Shown one piece after another: positions 8,766 to 19,002 of a DNA stretch of 64,000 bases. Position 1 is the first letter of the stretch; the number at the start of each line of letters is the position of its first letter. Below the pieces are notes generated by a model. The model ran no database searches, had not been told where the DNA came from, and saw nothing but the letters and a program-made list of their open reading frames with translations. A program made the translations under genes and the position numbers. This DNA is from Saccharopolyspora shandongensis (GTDB lineage Bacteria; Actinomycetota; Actinomycetes; Mycobacteriales; Pseudonocardiaceae), in contig NZ_FNOK01000054.1 of NCBI RefSeq assembly GCF_900106995.1, forward strand, positions 1-64,000, read 5' to 3'.

Positions 8766-11164
8766 GCGGGCGCGAGTTCCAGTCGCTGTACTACACCGAC
8801 TGCCGGCCGGGCCAGGGCCTGCGCGGCGGCGCGGGCTTCCAGTTCCAGGCCGTCTCGCCGGGCACCACGGACGAGATGATGACCGCGGTGCAGCGCTCGG
8901 CGCTCTACGAGGCCCCGGTGGGCTGGATGCGCGAGAAGCGCGAGGTCTCGCAGTACCCGCCGTCGCTGGTGCACGTGCACGACGGCGTCTACGCGACGGC
9001 CCGCGGGATCTACCTGGGCGCCGAGACCGGTGGGGTGCGGGAGGGCAACCAGTTCACCCACGCGCTGGCCACCGCCGATCCGCACCTGTACGGGCCGATC
9101 CGGCCCGCGCAGCTGTGGGCCGCGCCGTGGTGGGTCGAGGAGCCCGCGGAGAGCACCGAATGCGCGGCGGTGTCGGCGGAACCCGAGGCAGGGCCGCTGG
9201 GCGTCGAGGCGTTGCGGGACTGGGTGCTGAGCCGGCAGGACGGCGAATCCTGGCTGCTCGCAGTGCATTCCGCGATGGACCGGCTGCACGGCGAGGACGC
9301 GTCGCGGGTGGTGTTCGTCAGCGAGGACGCCGAGACCGCGGTGCGCTGGATCGCGGCCGGAACGCTCCTGCTGCCCCAGGAGCGGGCGCTGCGGGTGGGT
9401 TTCCGGGTGTTCGCCACCAACCCGCAGTACAGCCGCCACGAGGTGCTGGCGGTGCACCCGGACTGGGCCGGGTCGCTGGCCGATCCGGACCGCAACTCCG
9501 ACTACGTGGTGTTCAACCTGGTCACCGGGGAACGCCGGAAGGACGAGCCGACCGCCGCCGCCCGGCACTGGGTGCCGCGCTTCCTCGGCGCCGACCCCTA
9601 CGACGTGGTCGACGCCATCGAGCTGTCGCACCAGTTCGCCCGCAACCGCGACGACCGGCGGCCGGGCACGGCGGAGCGGCTGGCCGCCGGGGTGCTGATG
9701 CTCGACGAGGCCGTGTCCGGGCAGGATTCCGCGATGGCGCTGGCGGATTGGCTGGTGTCCCCGCCACCGGTGTCCACATCGGACGTCATCGAACCGGTGC
9801 TGGACGCGGTGTTGGCCTCCTCGCCCGCGCTGCCGGTGCTGGCGAAGCTGGCCGAGGCGAACGCGGCGCAGGCCGGCCGGGTGCGGATCGCGTTGCTGCG
9901 CGGCGAGATCGACGAGATCGTGCGCGGCACCCCGGCCGATTCCCGGGCCCCGCTGTCGCCGCGGCCGTGGAGCCCGGACGAGGTGGAGGAGGCCTGCATC
10001 CTGGTCGAGGCGGCCGCCGGCGCCGTCGCCCCGGAGCGGATGGACCTGCTGCTGCGGACCGCGACCAGGTTCGGCGTGCGGCCCCGAGTGGGCCGGTTCG
10101 CCGGGGCTGCCGGGCGGTTCGTCGAGTGGTGGGCGGAGCACCCGCACGCGGGCGTCGACCCGGCGCGCTGGACGTGCGGGCCGGAGCTGATCGACCTGCT
10201 GCGCGACGTGCTGGCCCGCCGCCTGGCGGGCCTCGGCGCCGCCGAGGTCGCCGAGGCGATCGACGCCCGCTGGTGGCGGCTGCTGGCGCCGACGATCAGC
10301 GATCCGTTCATGCCGCTGGACGCGGCGGTCGCCGCCGCCGCGGTGGCCTCCGGCGGCTCGGTGCGGCAGGAGACCACCGCCCGGTTCCGCGAGCAGCTGC
10401 GCGCGCCGGACCGGCCGGGCACCGGCGAAGCGGTGTGGGAGGCGCTGTACCGGAACTCCGCGCCCACCATGGCCGAACTCAAGGACTTCCTCACCGCGCT
10501 GCCGTCGACGGCCGTCTCGGATTCCCTGGCGCAGCGGGCGTTCACGGTGCTGGAGAAGTCCAAGGTGTCCGGCCGCTACCTGGACGTCCTGCGGATGCTG
10601 GGACATCACCTCGGCGACCGGGACGACCTGCGCAAGCTGTGGGAGGGCGACGGCCGGCTGCGGTCCTGGCTGAGCAACTTCGCCCGCAAGGGCGCCGAAG
10701 CCGATGCCGTGACGCTGAAGGACATCTCGGAGTCGGTGTTCACCGCCCGTGCGGACCAGATCATCGCCGTGCTGCTCGACATGGACCTGCCGGCCGCGCT
10801 CGACGTGACCGTGCGCGGCGGCGACCAGCTCCAGCAGATGCTGGTGCACGCGCTGCCCGCGGTGTGGAGCGACGAGCAGGCCGCGCAGTCGCGGCGCGAC
10901 CACGCGGTCGTGCTGGCGTTCCTGACGGGCTGGGAGGACGCCGCCTCGGAGCAGGTGCGGACGGCGTTCGACAAGGCCTTGGAGCGCTGGGCGGGCCAGC
11001 ACAAGCCGACCGACTACCGGCGGGTCAGCAAGGTGCTGCGTGGTGTGGCGGCCGAGTACGCCGCGGGCTGGCACGACTGGCTGAAGGAGTTCGCGCAGCA
11101 GAAGCCCAAACCGGCCCGCACCCGCGAGTTCGCGCGCCGGTTGTTCGGCAGACGGGAGAAGTAA
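8762..11164 (+). CDS. GTPase-associated protein 1 (GAP1)-like
   Basis: 800 residues, soluble. The N-terminus LYYTDCRPGQGLRGGAGFQF followed by QAVSPGTTDEMM and the next 250 residues match what I recall as the GAP1 N-terminal domain (type 2), with a helical middle and C-terminal part. Those families are found beside double-GTPases in predicted conflict or signalling systems and have no assigned biochemical activity. Start and stop overlap both flanking GTPase genes (ATGA upstream, TAATG downstream), so the GTPase/GAP1/GTPase trio is made in fixed ratio. I infer an adaptor or regulator linking the soluble and the membrane GTPase. The name means associated protein; GTPase activation is not shown. 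Confidence 0.75.
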   Translation: MSGREFQSLYYTDCRPGQGLRGGAGFQFQAVSPGTTDEMMTAVQRSALYEAPVGWMREKREVSQYPPSLVHVHDGVYATARGIYLGAETGGVREGNQFTHALATADPHLYGPIRPAQLWAAPWWVEEPAESTECAAVSAEPEAGPLGVEALRDWVLSRQDGESWLLAVHSAMDRLHGEDASRVVFVSEDAETAVRWIAAGTLLLPQERALRVGFRVFATNPQYSRHEVLAVHPDWAGSLADPDRNSDYVVFNLVTGERRKDEPTAAARHWVPRFLGADPYDVVDAIELSHQFARNRDDRRPGTAERLAAGVLMLDEAVSGQDSAMALADWLVSPPPVSTSDVIEPVLDAVLASSPALPVLAKLAEANAAQAGRVRIALLRGEIDEIVRGTPADSRAPLSPRPWSPDEVEEACILVEAAAGAVAPERMDLLLRTATRFGVRPRVGRFAGAAGRFVEWWAEHPHAGVDPARWTCGPELIDLLRDVLARRLAGLGAAEVAEAIDARWWRLLAPTISDPFMPLDAAVAAAAVASGGSVRQETTARFREQLRAPDRPGTGEAVWEALYRNSAPTMAELKDFLTALPSTAVSDSLAQRAFTVLEKSKVSGRYLDVLRMLGHHLGDRDDLRKLWEGDGRLRSWLSNFARKGAEADAVTLKDISESVFTARADQIIAVLLDMDLPAALDVTVRGGDQLQQMLVHALPAVWSDEQAAQSRRDHAVVLAFLTGWEDAASEQVRTAFDKALERWAGQHKPTDYRRVSKVLRGVAAEYAAGWHDWLKEFAQQKPKPARTREFARRLFGRREK

Positions 11165-12747
11165 TGCCCTATGTGATCGGGGCCCTCCTGGTGCTGTGCC
11201 TCGGCTTGTGGCTGGCCACGGTGGTGATCGGGATCCTGGCCTGGCTGTTCCCGCTGTTCGTGGTGTTCGGCAGCTCGTGGGCGTTCGTCTCGACGTGCCT
11301 GGTGCTGGCGGGGCGCGGCACCGCGCAGGCGCAGCTGGTGACGCCGAACGACGTGGTCAACGGCACCGCCGGGCTGCGCAAGCCCAAGGGGCCGTTCCCG
11401 CACGACTGGGCCTGGCCGGGCTACCTCGCCGCGCAGTGGCGCCGCGACCTCGTCGCGGCCTGGCACAACGGCTTCGGCTTCATCGTGCGCGGCTGGCAGT
11501 GGGGCTTCAGCTACGGCACCGGCAGCAAGCTCCGCTTCGCGAGCATCGGCCTGACCGTCCTGATCTGGTCGGGCGTCACGCTGGGCTCCCTGCTCGGCGC
11601 GGCGGAAGTGCTGGTGATCGGGGCCGTCGTGCTCGGCATCGGCTGGCTCGGCCGGGGTTCGCTGGTCGGGCTGCTGCGCGGCTACGACTTCGTCGTGCGG
11701 CGGCTGCGGAAGGCCAGCGGCAGCTGCCCGGTCTGCTACCACGTGATGGCCGTTCCCGCGTACCGCTGCGACGGCTGCCAGGTGGTGCACCACGACATCC
11801 GGCCCGGCGCGCTGGGCGCGGCTTCGCGCACCTGCGGGTGCGGCGCGAAGCTGCCGACGACCGTGCTGCGGGCGTCCAAGCGGCTGGAGGCGTTGTGCCA
11901 GCGCTGCGACCGGCCGCTGCGGGGCGGATCGGGCGCGGTCACCGACATCCGGGTGCCGGTGTTCGGGCCGGTGTCGGCGGGCAAGACGCGGCTCGTGCAC
12001 GCGGGCCTGGTCACCCTGCGGGACCGGGCCGCCGCCGAAGGCGTCGTGCTCGACTTCGTCGACGGCGCCAGCAAACAGGCCTTCGAACACGGCGAGCAGC
12101 TGATCACCACCGGTAGCGACACCACGAAGACGCCGGCCGGGCAGCTGCCCGCGGCGATCACGGTGCGGTTCACCCGCGGCGGCTCGGCGAAGGCCCGCGA
12201 CCAGGCGCTGGTGCACCTCTTCGACGCGGCCGGCGAGTTCTACCTCGACCGGGACGACAACAGCGAGCTGGAGTTCCTCGACCACGCCGGGGGACTGGTG
12301 CTGGTGGTCGACCCGTTCGCCATCGGCTGGGTGCGCGACCAGCTCGGCGGCGCGCTGGAATCCCGCCTGGCGCAAGCACATCCGGCCAGCGGCGACCCCG
12401 ATCAGGTCTACCAGGTGACGGCCCGGCGGCTGCGCGATTTCGGGGTGCAGACCGAGCGCCGGGCCCTGGCGGTCACGGTGGTCAAGGCGGACCTGCTGAC
12501 CGACCTGCCGTGGGCCGCGGACCTGTGCGCCGGGGCGGTGCGGGAGTGGCTGAACACCGCGGGCCTGGACAACCTGGTGCTGGCCGCGGAGCGGGACTTC
12601 GCCGAGGTGCGCTACTTCGTGGTGTCCTCGGTGACCGGGACCAGGCCGGGACACCGGCTCACCCCGGCGGCGCCCTTCCGCTGGCTGATGGGCCGCGGCG
12701 GCTTCGCCCTCGGCCGCGACGAGAAGCCGACCACGGAGGCCGTATGA
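11164..12747 (+). CDS. membrane-anchored zinc-ribbon GTPase
   Basis: 527 residues. Two hydrophobic segments lie at about 3-25 and 28-49, and two more at about 124-165. A cytoplasmic zinc-ribbon block follows with C188/C191, C202/C205, C224/C226 and C245/C248. The GTPase core has a Walker A motif GPVSAGKT at 268-275, a switch-like HLFDAAGEFYLD near 350, a hydrophobic Walker-B-like LVLVVDPFA, and VTVVKADLL as the NKxD-like motif. It is related to the soluble GTPase upstream, which shares DAAGE and the ribbons. It overlaps the genes on both sides by 1-4 bases. The membrane anchor suggests the complex sits at the inner membrane, perhaps sensing envelope damage or phage entry (inference). Confidence 0.8.
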   Translation: MPYVIGALLVLCLGLWLATVVIGILAWLFPLFVVFGSSWAFVSTCLVLAGRGTAQAQLVTPNDVVNGTAGLRKPKGPFPHDWAWPGYLAAQWRRDLVAAWHNGFGFIVRGWQWGFSYGTGSKLRFASIGLTVLIWSGVTLGSLLGAAEVLVIGAVVLGIGWLGRGSLVGLLRGYDFVVRRLRKASGSCPVCYHVMAVPAYRCDGCQVVHHDIRPGALGAASRTCGCGAKLPTTVLRASKRLEALCQRCDRPLRGGSGAVTDIRVPVFGPVSAGKTRLVHAGLVTLRDRAAAEGVVLDFVDGASKQAFEHGEQLITTGSDTTKTPAGQLPAAITVRFTRGGSAKARDQALVHLFDAAGEFYLDRDDNSELEFLDHAGGLVLVVDPFAIGWVRDQLGGALESRLAQAHPASGDPDQVYQVTARRLRDFGVQTERRALAVTVVKADLLTDLPWAADLCAGAVREWLNTAGLDNLVLAAERDFAEVRYFVVSSVTGTRPGHRLTPAAPFRWLMGRGGFALGRDEKPTTEAV

Positions 12748-12876
12748 CCATCCGACCCCCGGCGAACTACCGGGCGTACCGCTGGCTGCTGATCGCGGTC
12801 CTCGCGATCGGGATGGTGCTCATGATCCTGAGTTCGGCGGTCAGCTGCACCGACTTCACGACCGTGGTGTCCGGCA

Positions 12877-12884
<8 letters not shown>
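12744..12884 (+). CDS. 46-residue single-pass membrane protein
   Basis: The protein has a polar start (MTIRPPANYRAYR), one strong transmembrane segment WLLIAVLAIGMVLMILSSAV, and a short tail SCTDFTTVVSGND. The ATG overlaps the stop of the membrane GTPase (ATGA) and its end overlaps the next HSP70 by 8 bases, so it is coupled to both. This tight placement argues for a real gene despite its size. A small subunit of the membrane GTPase is the simplest reading. I know no homologue by name. Confidence 0.7.
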
Positions 12885-14379
<1,495 letters not shown>

Positions 14380-14392
14380 GTTCGGGGGAGCG

Positions 14393-15013
14393 ATGAGTTC
14401 GTGGGTTCGCCGGGACTTCGGCGGAATCGGGTTGACGCAGTCGCCGCCGGGCGCCTACCTGCCCAGGCTGCAGGAGCGGTACGGCGGGCACGTCCTGCTG
14501 TGCATCGACGTGAGCGCATCGATGCAGGGGCAACGGCTGGAGCAGGCCATCGCAGGCGGCGAGCGGTTCCTCGCCGAAGCCGACGGCGCGCACTACAAGT
14601 GCGGGCTGGTGCTCTGGTCCGATGCCGTGCAGCAGTACGTGCCGCCGGAGGCCCGGCTGGACGACGTGATTTCCGCGCTCCGGGAGGCGAAGGCGTGGCG
14701 CGGCACCCTGTTGTCGCACGCGCTGCGGCTCGGCATCGAGGTGCTGCCGAAGTACCCGGGCGACCGCGTGATCTGCATCTTCAGCGACGGGGCGCTGGGA
14801 GATCACGCGAAGGCTCGTGAGCTGGCGCGGAAGGCCTGCGCGATGGGCATCCGCATCGTCGTCCGCGGCCTCGGGCCCACCGCCGCGGATTCGCTCGCGG
14901 AGCTGGCCTGCCCCGGGATTCCGGACGCCGACCAGCGGATCGACGACGCAGCGGGTGTCGCGGCGGGCATCGCCTCGATGGCCACCGGCCTGTCGGCACG
15001 TCGCGGCCGGTGA
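14393..15013 (+). CDS. von Willebrand factor A domain protein
   Basis: 206 residues, a nearly stand-alone vWA domain. The metal-ion-dependent adhesion site is complete: DVSAS at 39-43, Thr105 in WRGTLLSHAL, and FSDG with Asp132. An N-terminal tail MSSWVRRDFGGIGLTQSPPG precedes the fold. In prokaryotes such vWA proteins usually act as adaptors in chaperone- or ATPase-centred systems. The start follows GGGGGAGCG, 13 bases after HSP70-2, and it is the last intact gene of the cluster. An alternative is an assembly factor for the GTPase complex. Confidence 0.85.
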   Translation: MSSWVRRDFGGIGLTQSPPGAYLPRLQERYGGHVLLCIDVSASMQGQRLEQAIAGGERFLAEADGAHYKCGLVLWSDAVQQYVPPEARLDDVISALREAKAWRGTLLSHALRLGIEVLPKYPGDRVICIFSDGALGDHAKARELARKACAMGIRIVVRGLGPTAADSLAELACPGIPDADQRIDDAAGVAAGIASMATGLSARRGR

Positions 15014-15128
15014 GCGGTGCGCGTTCTGGCACGAGCTGATGACCGGCACCCTGGGTTACCGGCGGTTCGGCGCCTTCGGCGGCGGAGGAGTTGCGCGCCT
15101 TCTTCCGTCCACTGAGGACGCAGGGCTG
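15012..15128 (+). pseudogene. tiny remnant of an epoxide-hydrolase-like gene
   Basis: In frame from 15012 the sequence reads FWHELMTGTLGYRRFGAFGG, which resembles the region before the nucleophile in alpha/beta epoxide hydrolases (where FGGDWG-type sequence follows). The frame then loses similarity. Another frame ends EELRAFFRPLR before a stop near 15128, plausible as the gene's 3' end. The rest is gone. It is weak evidence and short, but suggests a deletion event at the right edge of the HSP70/GTPase cluster. Confidence 0.4.
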
Positions 15129-15131
15129 ACC

Positions 15132-15166
15132 CGGTGGTCCCGCGGCCGCCGGTCGCGGGACCACCG
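15132..15166 (+). terminator. stem-loop after the HSP70/GTPase cluster
   Basis: A 13 bp perfect stem CGGTGGTCCCGCG (15132-15144) pairs with 15154-15166 across a 9-base loop. No T run follows, as is common for terminators in high-GC actinobacteria. It lies about 120 bases after the vWA stop and would end the cluster transcript. Confidence 0.6.
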
Positions 15167-15264
15167 AGCACCTGCCGCGTCCGGTTCGAATTGCCGGAAT
15201 TGAATTCCCGTGCGCCAAAAGTCCGACTTGCGTATCCCGGTCGGTGAGATTGCGGATTGTGAAT

Positions 15265-15305
15265 AACGTGATCTGTTACACCGTTGGTGTATGTCTGGTC
15301 ACGTT
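15265..15305. promoter_or_regulatory. nested dyad, candidate operator
   Basis: TACACC-GTT-GGTGTA (15277-15291) is centred almost exactly inside a wider inverted pair AACGTGA (15265-15271) and TCACGTT (15299-15305). The surrounding DNA is A/T-richer than its neighbours. It sits about 125 bases upstream of the Rv1733c-like gene. A repressor site of TetR type is plausible; no such regulator is adjacent. I see no gene between 15167 and 15429. Confidence 0.4.
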
Positions 15306-15429
15306 GTGATAACGATGGGGCAGGTGGGGAGGATACTCGTATTGGCGGATGCTGCGCACAACCATCGAAGCGAAACAAGACGACGGTCGTTCGCGGCTCA
15401 TTGGTGCACCGGATGTCGGGAGGTCGGCG

Positions 15430-16041
15430 ATGGTCGCGGCGCTGAAAGCGCACGCAGCGTGGTTGGTCAACGCACTGGGGGTGAACCGGAACCCGTTGCG
15501 CAGGCCCATCGATCGGCTCGCGGCGGGCATCTCGGTACTGCTGCTCATGGTCGCCCTGATCGCGATCCCCGCGTCGGGCTTGTTCGGCGCGTCCCTGCAC
15601 GCCGACCTCACACAGCGTGCGACGACGGCGGCGGAGACCACGCGGCCGGTGGAAGCGGTGCTGACCACCCGCCCCGCACTCAGCGTCCCGGTCTCCGAGA
15701 CCTACAGCCAGGACGCCCTGAGCTCGACCGCAGTCGTCGAGTGGCGCGCCGGGCTGGGCCGGACGCAGAACGCGACGGTCCAGGTCCCGGCCGACAGCTC
15801 GCCGGGCGACACCGTGACGGTGTGGGTCGACCAGGCGGGCAACCGGGTACCGGCCCCGGCCGACGGAGGAGCGATCACGGCGTCGGCGATCTTCGCCGCC
15901 CTGCTGGTGCTGCTGGTGATCGAGCTGGCCTGCATCGCCCTGATCGCGGGAACCCAGCACCTGGCCCGCCGCATGTGCATGCGAGCCTGGGAACGCGAAT
16001 GGGCATTCCTCCAACACGGCGGAACCTGGTCCCAGCGCTGA
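15430..16041 (+). CDS. Rv1733c-like two-pass membrane protein
   Basis: 203 residues. VNRNPLRRPIDRLAAGISVL leads into a first membrane segment (LLLMVALIAIPASGLFGASL). About 100 extracellular residues follow, with DSSPGDTVTVWVDQAGN, and then a second membrane segment (ASAIFAALLVLLVIELACIA). This order matches the mycobacterial Rv1733c family, whose function is unknown; the M. tuberculosis member is a dormancy-regulon antigen. I chose the ATG at 15430 because GGGAGG lies 6 bases before it; an ATG at 15349 in the same frame has no site. The dyad upstream may control it. Confidence 0.75.
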   Translation: MVAALKAHAAWLVNALGVNRNPLRRPIDRLAAGISVLLLMVALIAIPASGLFGASLHADLTQRATTAAETTRPVEAVLTTRPALSVPVSETYSQDALSSTAVVEWRAGLGRTQNATVQVPADSSPGDTVTVWVDQAGNRVPAPADGGAITASAIFAALLVLLVIELACIALIAGTQHLARRMCMRAWEREWAFLQHGGTWSQR

Positions 16042-16186
16042 ACTCCCGCGTCCCCGCCCCCGGTGGCTTCCGGTCGCTGGATCAGGTGTTGTGGGGCGCG
16101 CCCTCCTCGGGTTGCCGGTAGGACCCCGCGTGTGAGCAACGGCCCGGCAGCAGGTCGGGCCGGGCGGCACGTGACGGGAGTTCGAG

Positions 16187-17299
16187 ATGCCGGATGTCCG
16201 TTGGACCGATGACCTGCTGGACCGGATGCGCGGTGCCGGTGACCCGGGAGCCGACGACGCCATCGCCGAGGTTTACGCGGCGGGGCAGGCGGAACCGGTC
16301 AGACAGGCGCTGCTCGGGTTCGGCCGGAACGAGCAGGCGATACCCGACGGCCTGCCGCCGAAGCTGCGGGACTACTTCGACCGGTCCTCGGTGCTGCCGG
16401 ACTGGGCGGATCCGGCCCGGATGGAGCGCGGCAACGATCTGCTGGGCCGCTACGAGCCGCACGTGCTCTCGACTTTGCTGTGCGGATCGCTCCCGCTCTG
16501 CTACGCCTGTGCCAACGGCGTGCAGGTCCTGCACCGGTCGCAGCGGCTCACCGGGCAGGTCTACCGGCGACTGGTGGAGACCTCGCAGTTCGTGGTCGAC
16601 GTGCTCGACGAAGGCGGGCTCGGCGCCGACGGCCGGGGCGTGCGATCCGCGCAGAAGATCCGCCTGCTGCACGCGACCATGCGCTACCACGTCTCCAGCC
16701 TGGGTGATTGGGACAACAACGGTGGCATCCCGATCAACCAGGAAGACCTCGCCGGGACGTTGCTGAGCTTCGCCGTCGTGATCCCGCTCGGCCTGCAGCG
16801 GCTGGGCGTGGAACTGCCCGCCCGAGACCGGGACGACTTCTTCCACATCTGGCGCGTCATCGGCCACGTCCTGGGCGTCGACGAGCGGCTCAACCCGTCC
16901 GACTTCGATTCCGCGGTGGTGCTCAAGGACCGGATCCTCGAGCGGCAGCAGGCCCCTTCTGAAGCCGGGAGGGAAATGACCAAGGCCCTGCTGGACTTCA
17001 TCCGCGAAGTGCTCCCGGGCCCGGCCTTCGCCGGCGTGGGGCCGAGCCTGATGCGCCACCTGGCCGGTGACCGGACCGCCGACATCCTCGCGGTGCCGCC
17101 CGCGGACTGGACGTCCCTGGGGATCCAGCTGCAGTCCGGCCTGAGCTTCGGCTACGGCAAGACCGGCGACAAGGTGCCATTGGCCGGAAAGCTCGCCAGC
17201 GAGTTCGGTCGGGTGGCGCTCAAGGAAGGGCTGCGTATGACGAACAAGGGCCGACGCTACGAATGGCAGGTCCCCACAGGCCTGACGGAACCTTCCTGA
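16187..17299 (+). CDS. MpaB/latex-clearing-protein-like oxygenase (DUF2236)
   Basis: 370 residues, no signal peptide. RLLHATMRYHVSSLGDW and GIPINQEDLAGTLLSF are the family hallmarks. The conserved Arg and His in KIRLLHATMRYH lie in the region that binds the b-type haem in Lcp. Family members cleave isoprenoid chains (Lcp of rubber) or the farnesyl chain in mycophenolate synthesis (MpaB). The substrate of this one cannot be read from sequence. It stands alone with a short hairpin (GGCCCG/CGGGCC, 16141-16161) just before its start. Confidence 0.75.
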   Translation: MPDVRWTDDLLDRMRGAGDPGADDAIAEVYAAGQAEPVRQALLGFGRNEQAIPDGLPPKLRDYFDRSSVLPDWADPARMERGNDLLGRYEPHVLSTLLCGSLPLCYACANGVQVLHRSQRLTGQVYRRLVETSQFVVDVLDEGGLGADGRGVRSAQKIRLLHATMRYHVSSLGDWDNNGGIPINQEDLAGTLLSFAVVIPLGLQRLGVELPARDRDDFFHIWRVIGHVLGVDERLNPSDFDSAVVLKDRILERQQAPSEAGREMTKALLDFIREVLPGPAFAGVGPSLMRHLAGDRTADILAVPPADWTSLGIQLQSGLSFGYGKTGDKVPLAGKLASEFGRVALKEGLRMTNKGRRYEWQVPTGLTEPS

Positions 17300-17330
17300 C
17301 CGCTGGCCTGAGCGTCTTGGATTGCCATGG

Positions 17331-17547
17331 AGCCTGTTTCCAGGTCGTTCTGCGTGGCGGTGCGAGTGGCGGCCCTTGCGGGAGTTGCTGCGGCTTTCTC
17401 GCTGTGGGATCCCCGACCTCATTAATGCCAATTCACCACGTTGGGGCTGTCCTCGCTGGGAGAACCCCGGAGGGGTGGGCACCGTGAACGCGCGGCGGTG
17501 CGAGTTGCGTGGGTGGGCTAAGTGGCTTGGCCGCTTCAGAGACAACG
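17331..17547. repeat. structured intergenic repeat, copy 2
   Basis: Direct-orientation relative of 4821-5012. The shared blocks are GCCTGTTTCCAGG, TCTCGCTGTGGGATCCCCGA, AATGCCAATTCACCACG, GGGGCTGTC and TGGGCTAAG...GCCGCTTCA. The inner stem CCCCGAC/GTTGGGG is kept with one G-T pair; the outer 17 bp stem of copy 1 is largely lost. The gap 17300-17665 otherwise holds nothing I can identify. Confidence 0.75.
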
Positions 17548-17665
17548 ACCCGCCCTACCGAACTCCCCAATTCGCGGACGGCCTGTTCGCCTCGGTAGGT
17601 GAGGTGAACGGGCCGTTCGCTCGTTCCTTTTGACGGCGCCCCGCAGGCTTGTGGTTGCCGGTGTG

Positions 17666-18325
17666 TCAGTTCGGTTTGGGGGCTACCGCTGCGTGGTAGG
17701 GGGCGAGCATCTTGGCCAGCCAGGCTTCGCCGATCGGCGTGTCCAGGTCGATCTGCAGCTCCGGTTCTTCGCCGTCCAGGCCGTCCGCTCCGCAGCGGTC
17801 GCCGAACAGCACCAGGGCCGGATTCCCGGTGTCCCGCTTTGACGGCCAGATCAGCCCGTCCGCCCACTCCGCCTGCGTCCGGATCCACGCCGCCCAGTCG
17901 CGGGTGCGCTCGTAGGCATCCTTGCCCTCGGTGTCGACGAGCCAGGAATCCTGCGCCACCGCGGCCAGATCCGGCCCGGTCAGCAGGCTGACCAGGGTCA
18001 GCTCGCGGGCGGTGCGGACGGCGCTGAGCCGTCGCTCGGCGATCTGCGCCCGGCGGATCAGCCGCTGCCCGTTGTAGCCGAAGCCCAGGTTGCGCAGCAG
18101 GACCTCCGCCAGCGCCGTCGTCACGTGCAATCCGGCGTAGTAGCTGGGGAACGGGTCCTCCGACGTGCCGTCGAACCGGCCGCCCGGCGCGTTGCCGGCC
18201 TGGGCGGGCTTGAACTCGGCCGCATGCCGCGTGCGGTCGTGCAGCCGGAACAGCGTGGTGTCGGCGGGCAGCACGTACCGGGTCGGGGTGGCCTCGAACT
18301 CCAGCGGTGGGGTGGCCATCGGCAT
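17666..18325 (-). CDS. RES-domain toxin
   Basis: 219 residues. The RES fold is recognised by FRLHDRTRHAAEFKP (Arg27), GNAPGGRFD, SYYAGLHVTTALAEVLLRN (Tyr62/63 and Glu74) and a C-terminal WPSKRDTGNPALVLFGDR. RES toxins of type II modules break down NAD+ and use an Arg/Tyr/Glu site, consistent with these residues. GGAGGTG lies 6 bases before the ATG at 18325. The start is two bases after the stop of the upstream gene, the expected antitoxin-first order. No secretion signal. Confidence 0.8.
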   Translation of the reverse strand: MPMATPPLEFEATPTRYVLPADTTLFRLHDRTRHAAEFKPAQAGNAPGGRFDGTSEDPFPSYYAGLHVTTALAEVLLRNLGFGYNGQRLIRRAQIAERRLSAVRTARELTLVSLLTGPDLAAVAQDSWLVDTEGKDAYERTRDWAAWIRTQAEWADGLIWPSKRDTGNPALVLFGDRCGADGLDGEEPELQIDLDTPIGEAWLAKMLAPYHAAVAPKPN

Positions 18326-18327
18326 GG

Positions 18328-18963
18328 TCACACCTCCGCCGAGTCTTCGCGTACGGCGTCGATCAACGCCTGGTCGGTGACCTGGCCGATCAGCTCGGCA
18401 GGCACCCCGCCCAACCAGTCGTTGATCCCGAGCCACCAGTCCGCGGCTCCCCACGGGTCGTCGGCGGCGCGCAGGTACCGGTTCACAGTGCGCACCAACT
18501 CGCGCGGCGCCCCCGCGGCATCGAACTGGAACGCGGGCCACCGGGCGGGGCCGTCGGCGCCCGGCAGCCGGATCAGGTCCGGGTCGGCCGGGTCGCCGCC
18601 GCCAGCCGAAACCTGGTGCGCGTCCAGCGAATCCGCCGCACGCAGCCGGTCCAGGTCGGCGCGCGGCGCGGAATCCGCCAGCCGGTCGCCCAGGTCCGTG
18701 CTCAACCGCTGCCAGTCCACCTCAGGACGGCGGAACCGCGACACGGGTTCGGCGAGCGCCCGGCGCACCGGGTGCGTCACCGGCAGCACGTCCCCGAGCA
18801 GCGAGGCGATGTCCTCGGCGATCAGCGCGGAGGTCTCCGAATCCGCCGCGCCCTGCATCTCGGCGACCAGCGCGACCAGCCTGGTGAACGTTTCGGGGTC
18901 GAGCCGGTCGGCGACGTCGTCCCACGCGGTCGCCAGCGCGTCCAGCATTCGCTGCTGACTCAA
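18328..18963 (-). CDS. probable antitoxin partner of the RES toxin
   Basis: 211 residues. The C-terminal 45 residues (DPWGAADWWLGINDWLGGVP, ELIGQVTDQALIDAVRED) resemble the toxin-binding domain of Xre/MbcA/ParS antitoxins, whose WLGG-type motif inserts near the toxin active site. The N-terminal part is helical and acidic, with no clear helix-turn-helix, so autoregulation by this protein is uncertain. It is longer than typical members. Its stop lies inside the ribosome site of the toxin, so the pair is coupled. Confidence 0.65.
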   Translation of the reverse strand: MSQQRMLDALATAWDDVADRLDPETFTRLVALVAEMQGAADSETSALIAEDIASLLGDVLPVTHPVRRALAEPVSRFRRPEVDWQRLSTDLGDRLADSAPRADLDRLRAADSLDAHQVSAGGGDPADPDLIRLPGADGPARWPAFQFDAAGAPRELVRTVNRYLRAADDPWGAADWWLGINDWLGGVPAELIGQVTDQALIDAVREDSAEV

Positions 18964-19002
18964 CGTCGACCTCCTGTCCGGTGAGCGTCCGGTGTCCGCG
19001 GT

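Noticed and set aside
7478-12747. Long frames of 1,228 and 1,392 residues running through the GTPase/GAP1 genes
   Set aside because: Their first parts are out-of-frame Arg/Ala/Gly-rich sequence that merely joins onto the true GAP1-like and membrane GTPase frames; coupled starts at 8762 and 11164 explain the region.
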